DNA of 35,694 bases from Anaerolineales bacterium. GTDB lineage: Bacteria; Chloroflexota; Anaerolineae; Anaerolineales; UBA11858. Made by a program: the position numbers and the translations under genes. The notes below the pieces were generated by a model. The model made no database searches, was not told where the DNA came from, and saw nothing but the letters and a program-made list of their open reading frames with translations. This document shows positions 1 to 5,951 of the stretch, in pieces (within the stretch, counting starts at the first letter, position 1; each line of letters starts with the position of its first letter). The stretch is from the NCBI GenBank assembly GCA_024763275.1, contig JANTFT010000022.1, forward strand, positions 1 through 35,694. The letters run 5' to 3'.

Positions 1-69
1 CGCGTAAACAAATCCCACTCCCAGAATGACCGCCCCCAGAGCCACTATTATGGCATTATTTAATATCAC
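1..69 (-). CDS. Partial small membrane or exported protein, N-terminal 23 residues
   Basis: Only the first 23 codons are inside the window; the gene runs off the left edge. A GTG start at 67-69 has an AAGGGA ribosome-binding site at the usual distance and a good promoter just upstream. The visible peptide begins MILNNAII and is almost entirely hydrophobic (Ala, Ile, Val, Gly), so it is either a signal peptide or the first membrane helix. Nothing more can be said about function. The case for a real gene is the ordered promoter, Shine-Dalgarno, start and hydrophobic N-terminus. Confidence 0.6.
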   Translation of the reverse strand, partial: MILNNAIIVALGAVILGVGFVYA

Positions 70-93
70 TGTAAAATTCCCTTGATTGTTCCT

Positions 94-122
94 ATTTTAA
101 TATACGTAACATATTAGTCCAA
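94..122 (-). promoter_or_regulatory. Housekeeping-type promoter for the leftmost gene
   Basis: On the minus strand TTGGAC (117-122) is separated by exactly 17 bp from TAAAAT (94-99). The start codon of the leftmost gene lies about 25 bp downstream, with its ribosome-binding site between. Confidence 0.55.
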
Positions 123-146
123 CCCATGTTACAGAACTGTAATTAA

Positions 147-527
147 AGATGGGCAAAGACCCATTCATCTTACCCGAATGGTCTGCTGGCAGGGCTGGTG
201 GGGGTTTTCTGGGTCCAGATCGCTCTGTCCCTGGGGTTGGTCGCCAGGAAATATCTGACGGGAGCGATCGGTTCAATTCTGGGGGCATTGACAGTCTTCT
301 TTATCGGGGGCGGCCTGGCAATGGTCCGGGCCAACCAGGACGCCGTCCTCTGGATCGCCTGGTTCTTCCCCAATACCTACGCGGTCGATCCTCTGAGAGA
401 CCTGGTTTTATTCAACACCTGGCCGGTGGACTTCGCTCCAACCCTTCTGAAACTGACAGGATTCGCTCTGCTGGGAATTCTGTGGGGAAGCCTTTTCGCC
501 CATCGAAAACTCCGAACCCTGGATTAA
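147..527 (+). pseudogene. 5'-truncated ABC-2 type transporter permease remnant
   Basis: The open frame from 147 (after a TAA at 144-146) encodes about 126 residues resembling the C-terminal end of an ABC-2 permease: two or three hydrophobic helices, a re-entrant FPNTYAVDPLRDL stretch typical of the family before the last helix, then a final helix and a basic tail ending at 527. A full permease is usually 240-380 residues. No upstream part, plausible ribosome-binding site or partner ATPase gene is present, and the sequence before 144 belongs to the promoter of the divergent gene. It is best read as a remnant left by a rearrangement. A GTG at 198 could in principle start a 109-residue protein, which seems unlikely to work alone. 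Confidence 0.55.
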
Positions 528-563
528 AACAAAAGGCTGCGCTATCATCTTGCAGCGCAGCCT
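524..563 (-). terminator. Intrinsic terminator of the Hsp20 operon
   Basis: A perfect 10-bp stem (534-543 with 554-563, AGGCTGCGCT and its complement) with a 10-nt loop is followed on the minus strand by TTTTGTTTTA. It lies 13 bp after the Hsp20 stop codon. The stem could also stop plus-strand transcription, but there the T-tract is weak. Confidence 0.85.
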
Positions 564-576
564 CTCTTCTAGAATA

Positions 577-990
577 TCATCCGGCTTTGATAGGAATCTT
601 CTTGATCCTGGCCCCTTCGGATTTAGGCATTCGCAATTCCAGCACACCATCGGCAACGACCGCTTCGATCTTTTCAGGGTCGATCTCCTTGGTCAAGCGG
701 AATTTGCGATGGTAATCTCCCGGCACATACTCACTGTAGGTGACCGAGTACCCTTCGTGCTCCTCGGAGCTGTTAAAAGCATCTATTGAAAGAACGTTCT
801 TGTCCAGGGTGATGTCCACCGCATCCCGATCCACTCCCGGAACATCGGCAACCAGCACGATCATCTCATCGGTTTCGTAAATGTCGGTCTTGGGAACAAA
901 GCACTGGCGCTCTCGGGTTCTTTCGAGACCTTCGTGTTCAACAACTTCCTGATCAGTAACCTGAATGGCTTTTTCTTCCTTTTTAGTCAT
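577..990 (-). CDS. Hsp20/alpha-crystallin small heat-shock protein (second gene of pair)
   Basis: A 137-residue small heat-shock protein, an ATP-independent holdase that keeps unfolding proteins soluble in the cytoplasm. An alpha-crystallin domain fills most of the length: a DIYETDE strand near residue 36, the VADVPGV turn, and a GVLELRMPK strand near the end (the conserved G-x-L element). It ends with IPI, an I-x-I tail motif that docks neighbouring subunits. The in-frame ATG at 1003-1005 is less likely to be the start, because a GGAGG ribosome-binding site lies inside that extension at the right distance from the ATG at 988-990. It follows the other hsp20 by 34 bp and shares its terminator. 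The two paralogues differ strongly, so they may form hetero-oligomers; that is inference. Confidence 0.9.
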   Translation of the reverse strand: MTKKEEKAIQVTDQEVVEHEGLERTRERQCFVPKTDIYETDEMIVLVADVPGVDRDAVDITLDKNVLSIDAFNSSEEHEGYSVTYSEYVPGDYHRKFRLTKEIDPEKIEAVVADGVLELRMPKSEGARIKKIPIKAG

Positions 991-1024
991 GGTCAATACC
1001 TCCATCTGTCTTCAACGCTGTCGG

Positions 1025-1462
1025 TCAGCGAGCTTTGACAGCAATCTTCTTGGGCTTATCCACTTCAGCCCGGACAAGGGAAATTTCCAGAATACCATTC
1101 TTGAACACTGCCTGGGCCTTGTCTGGATCTACCATGAACGGCAGCTGAATGGTACGGGTGAACTTACCATAACTTCGCTCCTGGCGATGGTACTTGACCT
1201 CATCCCCCATCTGTTCTTGTTTTCTTTCCCCTGAGAGAGTAAGGGAATCCGCCGTGATATTGAGGTCAATATCATCGGCATTGATGCCAGGCAGCTCCGC
1301 GGTAATGATCAGTTTATCTTCGCTGGTCCAGATATTGATCGCGGGAAAACCCAACGGAGAGAACGAACGCATTCCGAAAGGAACCTCCATCAGGCGGTTC
1401 ATCTCCCGCTGGAGCTGATCCAGTTCACGCCATACACTGGGCATTCTAAATCTTCTATACAT
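1025..1462 (-). CDS. Hsp20/alpha-crystallin small heat-shock protein (first gene of pair)
   Basis: A 145-residue small heat-shock protein chaperone. The N-terminal arm has a helical WRELDQLQREMNRL stretch seen in many bacterial Hsp20s. The alpha-crystallin domain follows (ELPGINADDI, LTLSGERK, then GILEISL), and the C-terminal tail is KKIAVKAR, an I-x-V form of the I-x-I motif. The frame opens at 1495, but AGGAGG at 1471-1476 points to the ATG at 1460-1462, eight bases downstream. The leader is A/T-rich. I see no CIRCE inverted repeat. A TATAGT at 1500-1505 is a possible -10 without a convincing -35, so the heat-shock control mode is undetermined. Confidence 0.92.
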   Translation of the reverse strand: MYRRFRMPSVWRELDQLQREMNRLMEVPFGMRSFSPLGFPAINIWTSEDKLIITAELPGINADDIDLNITADSLTLSGERKQEQMGDEVKYHRQERSYGKFTRTIQLPFMVDPDKAQAVFKNGILEISLVRAEVDKPKKIAVKAR

Positions 1463-1646
1463 AGCATCCACCTCCTCAAGCTTTTTTTCTTCCACTGAAA
1501 CTATACAATATTCAGGTTAGAAAAATGTATAAGGAAAATATGAAATCCATAAAAAATTAGCGCTTGATCCTGCGTTATCTGGATTGAGAGCTGACAGGCA
1601 ATTCACTCAAGGTCTCTCCTGCGGTTTAGCGATCAGGGTTTCAGAG

Positions 1647-1676
1647 ATTTGGCCCACCTCGGCGAACAAGCCAAAT
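1647..1676. repeat. Short inverted repeat between hsp20 promoter region and tRNA-fMet
   Basis: ATTTGGC (1647-1653) and GCCAAAT (1670-1676) form a perfect 7-bp dyad around 16 nt. It lies in the 283-bp gap between the hsp20 start and tRNA-fMet, which otherwise holds the hsp20 leader and the tRNA terminator. It may be a protein-binding site or chance. Confidence 0.3.
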
Positions 1677-1712
1677 GGGGGAAGGGGTACGAACAGCGCC
1701 CAGACATGGCAA

Positions 1713-1740
1713 TAAAAAAAGACGCTCCTGGGAGTGTCTT
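1713..1740 (-). terminator. Terminator of tRNA-fMet
   Basis: On the minus strand AGACACTC, a CCAG loop and GAGCGTCT pair with one A-C mismatch and run into a T tract (A1714-A1720 on the plus strand). It starts 6 bp past the tRNA 3' end. Confidence 0.75.
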
Positions 1741-1745
1741 CTTAG

Positions 1746-1817
1746 TAGCGGGGCCAGGATTCGAACCTGGGACCTCCGGGTTATGAGCCCGACGAGCTGC
1801 CACTGCTCTACCCCGCG
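1746..1817 (-). tRNA. Initiator tRNA-fMet (anticodon CAT)
   Basis: The 72-nt cloverleaf folds completely: acceptor GCGGGG/CCCCGC, D stem GAGC/GCTC, anticodon loop CTCATAA, and T arm CCAGG-TTCGAAT-CCTGG. Three features mark the initiator rather than the elongator: an unpaired first acceptor position (C1 opposite T72), three consecutive G:C pairs at the base of the anticodon stem (GGG/CCC), and the A11:T24 pair in the D stem. The 3' CCA is not encoded. Its own promoter and terminator flank it, so it is a single-gene transcription unit. Confidence 0.95.
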
Positions 1818-1833
1818 TTGGTATGGACTGCAG

Positions 1834-1842
1834 ATTATAGCA
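1834..1842 (-). promoter_or_regulatory. Extended -10 promoter of tRNA-fMet
   Basis: TGCTATAAT reads toward the tRNA with its last base 17 bp from the tRNA 5' end, placing the transcription start about 10 bp before the mature RNA. No good -35 is seen. The same 9-mer recurs at 2590-2598 (+) and 17948-17956 (-). Confidence 0.7.
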
Positions 1843-1858
1843 TGCGGAAAAACTCCGG

Positions 1859-2236
1859 TCAAGGTTTGGTAGAGAAAAACAAATCCCACCAGATACGAAA
1901 GAAGTTCTTAGGTTCTGGTGTTGGAGTGTGGATCAGGATCTGCGGGGCAGGTGTGCCTTCAACTGGCACGATAGCGATCCGCTGATCCCCTTCGCGGATC
2001 CATCTGCGCTCATTATAAGCCCACTGCTCGACTGCTTCATCAGAACTCGCCCAGACAACCTGGGTTGCCAGCGCTCCGGTGGTCGCCGTCAGGGCAGACA
2101 GTGTCTGCTGGGCATTCTCATATTCTCCTGACAGGCGCTGATAATCCGCGATCCGGCCCACAAAAACGATCATCCAGAACACTATCAGTGCCAGGAATCC
2201 CACCAAAAACACCATTTTTCCCCGTTTCAAATCCAT
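1859..2236 (-). CDS. FtsB/DivIC-like septum formation initiator protein
   Basis: A 125-residue single-pass membrane protein. A short basic cytoplasmic tail (MDLKRGK) is followed by one transmembrane helix (about residues 8-28) and an extracytoplasmic coiled coil (QRLSGEYENAQQTLSALTAT). A conserved-looking block with WAYNERRWIREGDQRI matches the C-terminal pattern of FtsB/DivIC proteins, where an Arg/Glu-rich segment precedes a short strand. These proteins link FtsL and FtsQ in the division complex. The Pro/Thr linker near the end (TPTPEP) is lineage-like. The assignment rests on architecture and motif, since the family is poorly conserved. AGGA lies 7 nt before the ATG. The gene sits between two tRNA genes on the same strand. 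Confidence 0.7.
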   Translation of the reverse strand: MDLKRGKMVFLVGFLALIVFWMIVFVGRIADYQRLSGEYENAQQTLSALTATTGALATQVVWASSDEAVEQWAYNERRWIREGDQRIAIVPVEGTPAPQILIHTPTPEPKNFFRIWWDLFFSTKP

Positions 2237-2242
2237 AGTTTA

Positions 2243-2271
2243 ATCCTAACCCAGATTTGACCTCACTGCAA
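2243..2271 (-). promoter_or_regulatory. Possible promoter of the FtsB-like gene
   Basis: TTGCAG (2266-2271), 17 bp and TAGGAT (2243-2248) would start transcription at or next to the ATG at 2236, giving a nearly leaderless mRNA. TAGGAT also contains the AGGA that could be the ribosome-binding site, so only one reading need be right. Confidence 0.3.
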
Positions 2272-2300
2272 CATCCCCTGACTTGCAAGATTGCTGCCAT

Positions 2301-2331
2301 CCAGAGAGAGGGACCCGGTCCCTCTCTCTGG
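2301..2331. repeat. Perfect 14-bp inverted repeat
   Basis: Bases 2301-2314 and 2318-2331 are exact reverse complements around a CCG centre, made almost wholly of CT/GA repeats (core GAGAGAGGGAC). It is not followed by a T-run on either strand, so it is not an ordinary intrinsic terminator. It lies in the leader side of the FtsB-like gene, just past the tRNA-Leu terminator, where it could be an operator or a back-up stop. Confidence 0.75.
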
Positions 2332-2333
2332 AA

Positions 2334-2365
2334 GAAAAAAAAGTCCCTAACGCGAGGTTAGAGAC
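2334..2365 (-). terminator. Terminator of tRNA-Leu
   Basis: A 9-bp minus-strand stem (GTCTCTAAC with GTTAGGGAC, including one G-T pair) closes a 5-nt loop and is followed by eight T residues (plus-strand A2335-A2342). It begins 8 bp past the tRNA. Confidence 0.9.
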
Positions 2366-2373
2366 CCTTTCTG

Positions 2374-2458
2374 TGCCGAAGGTGGGAGTCGAACCCACAT
2401 GGGCGTAAAGCCCACTACGCCCTGAACGTAGCGCGTCTGCCTGTTCCGCCACTTCGGC
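2374..2458 (-). tRNA. tRNA-Leu (anticodon CAG)
   Basis: An 85-nt class II tRNA. The acceptor GCCGAAG/CTTCGGC is perfect with discriminator A. The anticodon arm is CTACG-TTCAGGG-CGTAG, so the anticodon is CAG and it reads CUG leucine codons. A long variable arm (GGGC-TTTAC-GCCC) and the T arm GTGGG-TTCGACT-CCCAC confirm the type. CCA is not encoded. Confidence 0.96.
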
Positions 2459-2480
2459 TGGATAGTAGCTTGCAGGGGCA

Positions 2481-2508
2481 ATTTTACCCTGACTTGTATT
2501 TTTGTCAA
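2481..2508 (-). promoter_or_regulatory. Promoter of tRNA-Leu
   Basis: TTGACA (2503-2508), 16 bp and TAAAAT (2481-2486) lead to a start about 20 nt before the mature tRNA 5' end. Confidence 0.75.
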
Positions 2509-2589
2509 CCTTCCCGGTGGAATTCTCTCCAGCGGGGATATCCTCTAAAATATTATCTGTGCTCACCGGGGGAATCCACCCTGAACCCG

Positions 2590-2598
2590 TGCTATAAT
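2590..2598 (+). promoter_or_regulatory. Extended -10 promoter of the GAF sensor gene
   Basis: TGCTATAAT ends 17 bp before the ATG at 2616. The predicted transcript would have a leader of about 11 nt that just includes the CAGGTG ribosome-binding site. No -35 is recognisable. Confidence 0.65.
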
Positions 2599-2615
2599 TC
2601 AGGCAGGTGCTCCCT

Positions 2616-4664
2616 ATGAACCACTTGCATTTTAATGCCAACCCCACCAATTTGCCCCTCAATTACCTGGGCTATTCATTATTGATCATCCTGGCCGTGG
2701 CTGCGGCACTGGTCAAAGTTTACCTGCTGTGGCGCAAAGGCAGATTCACCCAGGGCTACCGGATGATCCTGGGGTTGCTGGGACTGTTCCTTGTCCGCCT
2801 GATAACTTTTTTGATCACCTACCTTGGCTGGCAAACCTATCGCCAATTCACTCCCGGCCTGACCGCGCTTGACCAGATCAGTTCCCTGATCGGCATCATC
2901 CTGATCCTCTGGCTGTGGAATTTCCCGGAACGCAGCCGGGGTGTGGACATCGCAGTAATCTTACTGGGTCTGATGACAGCAGCTATGGCCGTCGGCCTGT
3001 TAACCAGATTCTCATCCCTCTTACAAGGGCTGCTGGGATCAATTTCCTTCTGGCAGGATCTGTCAATTGTCTGGTTGGTAGTCGGGATCGGCTTGATATT
3101 GATCCGCAAACCCAATCTCTGGTCTTACGGATTATTCATGCATATCATTCTGATGCTTGGATCGTTCCTGGCCGTTCTGAGCACGCAGCTGGAAGCCCTT
3201 CACCTGGCCCAGTTAGTCGCCTATCCGCTGCTGCTGGCACTGGGAGATCGGTTCCCGATTGGCGAACCCAGACAGATAGGCCTGCCCCAAACCGACCAGC
3301 AGGGGCGCAAGCATTTCAGCGTTGAAAAGAAGATCCTCTCCGTCATCCAGCAGCTATTTGACAACAATGATCCGGCAGGCATTCTTTATAAGATCGCCCA
3401 AACCGCCGCTTATCTGATCCTGGCAGACTTGACCATGGTCATAGATACACCTGACAAACACGGCAAGATCCGGATCATTGCCGGTTATGACCTGATCCGG
3501 GAAGAACCCCTCCAGGCCCTTACCCTGGAAAGTAAAAGCATCCCTTTGATCTCCAATTACATCGAGCGCGGAAAGATGCTCCATATTCCCGCCAGCAGCA
3601 CCTCAAGAGACCTCTCCCATCTGGCGAAAATGCTGCAATTAAGCAGACCCGGGCACCTGCTGGTATCTCCCGTCTATGTCGCTGGCGCTAATAAAACCAT
3701 AGGCGTCATCCTGTTTTCGCCTTTCTCAAACCGACCCTGGACCAAGGAAGATCAGAATTACATCCGGCTGCTTTGCAAGCTCTTTGAAAGTGCCTTCAAA
3801 TACCGCCTTATCTCCCAGAATGGGGATAGCGAAGGGGTGAAAAGCTCCATCCGCGACCTGTCTGCCAAGCTCAGCGAACTCACCCAGGAAAAACAGAAAC
3901 TGCGCGAGGATATCGCTGTATTATCAAGAGAGCATCAGAATCTGCTCCAGGATCAGAATGCTCTGCAGAAAAAATACGACAATTTGATGAACTGGGGAAA
4001 CTCTCTCCAGCGGCACCTGGCCATGCTGGTAGACCTCTCCAAAAAGGAATCTACCGAGGCGCTCCGCAAATACATCGCTGTTGTTGAGAAGGAAATCGAA
4101 CAGGTTCAGGACGAGGTCGCATATCAGGGATCTGAAGGCAAATCGACGCCCGAACAGGAGCAAAAGGCCAAAAGCCCGGATATAGATCCGGACAGCGGCC
4201 GGCCCGCCAACCTGAAAGAGGCGATCCTCTCCTGTCTGGAGAGCATGCAGACGGAAATTGAAGTGAAAAATCTCCTCACCACGCTGGATCTGCCAGAAGA
4301 TCCCCCTCTGCTGAAGATGAACCATGCTCTGTTCCGGGAAATATTTTCTTTCCTGCTCGCCAACGCAGTGATGGAGAACGATCCTGAAAGCGAGATCCGC
4401 ATCCGAACCCAGATTTATGCGGAGGACCACACCCAGCGTTTTGCTCATATTAAAATCTCCGACCAGGGGGAGGGCTACTATCCCGATGAAATTACTGGCA
4501 TATTGAATGACCACCTGACCTCTGAACAGCAGGAACAGCTGAGTCAGGTTATGACCAACCTTTACGTAACCAAAAACCTGGTGGAAAACGAAGGGGGAAG
4601 AATGTGGGTGGAAAGCAAACCAGGATCCGGGACCACTGTCAGTCTCCTGCTGGCTTTCCTATAG
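2616..4664 (+). CDS. Membrane GAF sensor with degenerate histidine-kinase ATPase domain
   Basis: A 682-residue protein. About seven hydrophobic helices fill residues 1-220, followed by a GAF-like domain (about 240-395), a long charged coiled coil (about 400-510), and a C-terminal region aligning with the ATPase half of histidine kinases. An N-box-like LLANAVMEN and a G1 box DQGEG (about residue 616) are present, as is the terminal GGRMWVESKPGSGT strand-turn. Missing are a recognisable HisKA motif (nothing like SHELRTPL) and the GxGLGL nucleotide-lid motif, replaced by a Gln/Met/Asn-rich stretch. It is therefore probably a non-catalytic sensor or partner of a true kinase. The ATG at 2616 is preferred over the GTG at 2607 because of the CAGGTG spacing. 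No response regulator is adjacent. Confidence 0.75.
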   Translation: MNHLHFNANPTNLPLNYLGYSLLIILAVAAALVKVYLLWRKGRFTQGYRMILGLLGLFLVRLITFLITYLGWQTYRQFTPGLTALDQISSLIGIILILWLWNFPERSRGVDIAVILLGLMTAAMAVGLLTRFSSLLQGLLGSISFWQDLSIVWLVVGIGLILIRKPNLWSYGLFMHIILMLGSFLAVLSTQLEALHLAQLVAYPLLLALGDRFPIGEPRQIGLPQTDQQGRKHFSVEKKILSVIQQLFDNNDPAGILYKIAQTAAYLILADLTMVIDTPDKHGKIRIIAGYDLIREEPLQALTLESKSIPLISNYIERGKMLHIPASSTSRDLSHLAKMLQLSRPGHLLVSPVYVAGANKTIGVILFSPFSNRPWTKEDQNYIRLLCKLFESAFKYRLISQNGDSEGVKSSIRDLSAKLSELTQEKQKLREDIAVLSREHQNLLQDQNALQKKYDNLMNWGNSLQRHLAMLVDLSKKESTEALRKYIAVVEKEIEQVQDEVAYQGSEGKSTPEQEQKAKSPDIDPDSGRPANLKEAILSCLESMQTEIEVKNLLTTLDLPEDPPLLKMNHALFREIFSFLLANAVMENDPESEIRIRTQIYAEDHTQRFAHIKISDQGEGYYPDEITGILNDHLTSEQQEQLSQVMTNLYVTKNLVENEGGRMWVESKPGSGTTVSLLLAFL

Positions 4665-4703
4665 GATTCAAATTGAGACCTGAACTTACACTGGTACGTT
4701 TCT

Positions 4704-4712
4704 TGCTACAAT
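4704..4712 (+). promoter_or_regulatory. Extended -10 promoter of the LCP gene
   Basis: TGCTACAAT matches the extended -10 style of the window. TTGAGA at 4673-4678 is too far upstream to be a normal -35. The predicted start, about 4719, lies within the first leader hairpin. Confidence 0.55.
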
Positions 4713-4713
4713 C

Positions 4714-4844
4714 CTGGACAAGGGTTGCAGGTAAGAACCCTTGTCCAGCGCTTAAAATGCTCTGTATCAGTCCGGGAGCTCAACCTCGAAAATGGGTGCA
4801 GCTTGAGTCTCCCAATAGACCGGCCAGATTTCTGGCAATCAAAT
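4714..4844 (+). promoter_or_regulatory. Structured 5' leader of the LCP gene (candidate regulatory RNA)
   Basis: Three stems lie between the promoter and the ATG. Stem 1 is a perfect 13-bp inverted repeat, 4714-4726 with 4736-4748, loop GCAGGTAAG. Stem 2 pairs GGGAGCTCAA (4774-4783) with TTGAG-T-CTCCC (4803-4813), 10 bp with one bulged T. Stem 3 is GCCAG/CTGGC at 4823-4836, ending 8 nt before the ATG where a Shine-Dalgarno would normally be. None is followed by a U-run. Stem 1 could instead be a DNA operator overlapping the transcription start, or a non-canonical terminator for the upstream gene. No known riboswitch is recognised. Confidence 0.5.
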
Positions 4845-5885
4845 ATGCTTAAGGAAAAACGCTATCTTCCCTTTCTCATCGGCTTGATTTTGATAGGTCT
4901 GGTTATCCTGGGATTCCAATTGCGCCAGGGGCTCCCATCATCTCCCGGCGAAATCATCAGCAAGGCACCGCCCGGGTCTACCCCTACAGCGACTGCCTTC
5001 CAACCGCTGGCCTCCACTCCAACCTATCTGCCAACGGATTATCCTACCCCAACTATAACCTTTACGCCTACTCCCGAGCTGATCAGGCCGGTCAGCAATA
5101 CCAGGGGGGTGGACCCAATTCGGCAGCCTGATAACCAGCTAAATATCCTGCTATTGGGCTCGGATCAGAAGTTTAAGGGAGCGATTGGGAGAACCGATAC
5201 GATTATCCTGCTGACAATCAACACCGAGGAGGATACCGTGCATCTGACTTCCTTCCCGCGCGATTTGTACATCTATATCCCGGGCTGGACGAATCAGAGA
5301 ATCAACACAGCTTTTGCACATGGAGGTTTTCAGCTGCTGCAGAACACTATGCTGCACAATTTCGGGGTCAAACCAGATTATTATATGCTGGTCAATCTGT
5401 GGTCTTTTGAATACTTTGTGAACGATCTGGGGGGAATCTATGTCAACGTGCCCCGCACGATCTGCGATGATAAGTGGGGGGAAGGCCAAAGCCATTGTGT
5501 ATTTCCCGGCAATCAATTGATGTACGGCAGGGAAGCTCTCTGGTATGTCCGATCCCGGGTGACCACCAATGACTTCGATCGCAATTACCGCCAGCAGCTG
5601 GTGCTGGGAGCCATGTTTGACCGTTTGCTGTCGCTGAACACACTGTCCAGATTGCCCCAAATGTACAACACATACGTGAATAACGTGACCACAAATCTGG
5701 ACCTGCAAACCATCCTGGAATTGGCTCCCCTGGCAGCGAAACTGAGTGACAAATCCCACGTTAAACAGTACTTTATCAACCAGGATTCTGTGACCGACTG
5801 GGTAACCCCGGGCGGAGCCCAGGTACTGCTGCCTGATTTCAATGCCATTCACAAGATATTGAAAAAGGCCTTGAATTCTCCTTAA
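4845..5885 (+). CDS. LytR-CpsA-Psr (LCP) family envelope protein
   Basis: A 346-residue membrane-anchored protein. A basic N-terminus and one transmembrane helix (about 8-24) precede a Thr/Pro-rich linker (about 43-80) and the LCP domain (about 97-300). LCP enzymes transfer polyprenyl-phosphate-linked glycopolymers onto cell-wall or other acceptors outside the membrane. Visible hallmarks are GRTDTI (115-120), SFPRDLYIYIPG (about 136-147), NTAFAHGG, GGIYVNVP and DFDRNYRQQ (243-251), which carry the Asp/Arg residues that bind the pyrophosphate head group. The frame extends up to a TTG at 4725, but that extension overlaps the leader hairpins and would put 40 polar residues before the anchor, so 4845 is chosen although it has no clear Shine-Dalgarno. 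It may act with the glycan genes at the right of the window; that is inference. Confidence 0.88.
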   Translation: MLKEKRYLPFLIGLILIGLVILGFQLRQGLPSSPGEIISKAPPGSTPTATAFQPLASTPTYLPTDYPTPTITFTPTPELIRPVSNTRGVDPIRQPDNQLNILLLGSDQKFKGAIGRTDTIILLTINTEEDTVHLTSFPRDLYIYIPGWTNQRINTAFAHGGFQLLQNTMLHNFGVKPDYYMLVNLWSFEYFVNDLGGIYVNVPRTICDDKWGEGQSHCVFPGNQLMYGREALWYVRSRVTTNDFDRNYRQQLVLGAMFDRLLSLNTLSRLPQMYNTYVNNVTTNLDLQTILELAPLAAKLSDKSHVKQYFINQDSVTDWVTPGGAQVLLPDFNAIHKILKKALNSP

Positions 5886-5951
5886 TAAGGGTGAGCAATA
5901 GCCGCAGAGGATCGAAGAAGGGGCAGGAGACCAAGCAAGTGAGGATATGAT

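Noticed and set aside
149..715. 188-residue plus-strand open frame
   Set aside because: It runs across the Hsp20 terminator and into the Hsp20 gene, is low-complexity in Pro/Arg/Ser, and is in a different frame from the permease-like segment.
1641..1889. Overlapping open frames on both strands around 1641-1889
   Set aside because: They cross the initiator tRNA, its promoter and its terminator; the protein sequences look like translated tRNA.
2246..2662. 138-residue minus-strand open frame
   Set aside because: It covers tRNA-Leu, its terminator and its promoter, and has no recognisable domain.
4714..4748. 13-bp inverted repeat as the terminator of the upstream sensor gene
   Set aside because: No T-run follows and it begins next to an extended -10 element, so leader or operator fits better; termination is not excluded.
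4725..4844. TTG-initiated N-terminal extension of the LCP protein
   Set aside because: The TTG lies in the first leader hairpin, and the 40 added residues are polar and precede an otherwise typical basic N-terminus and membrane anchor.
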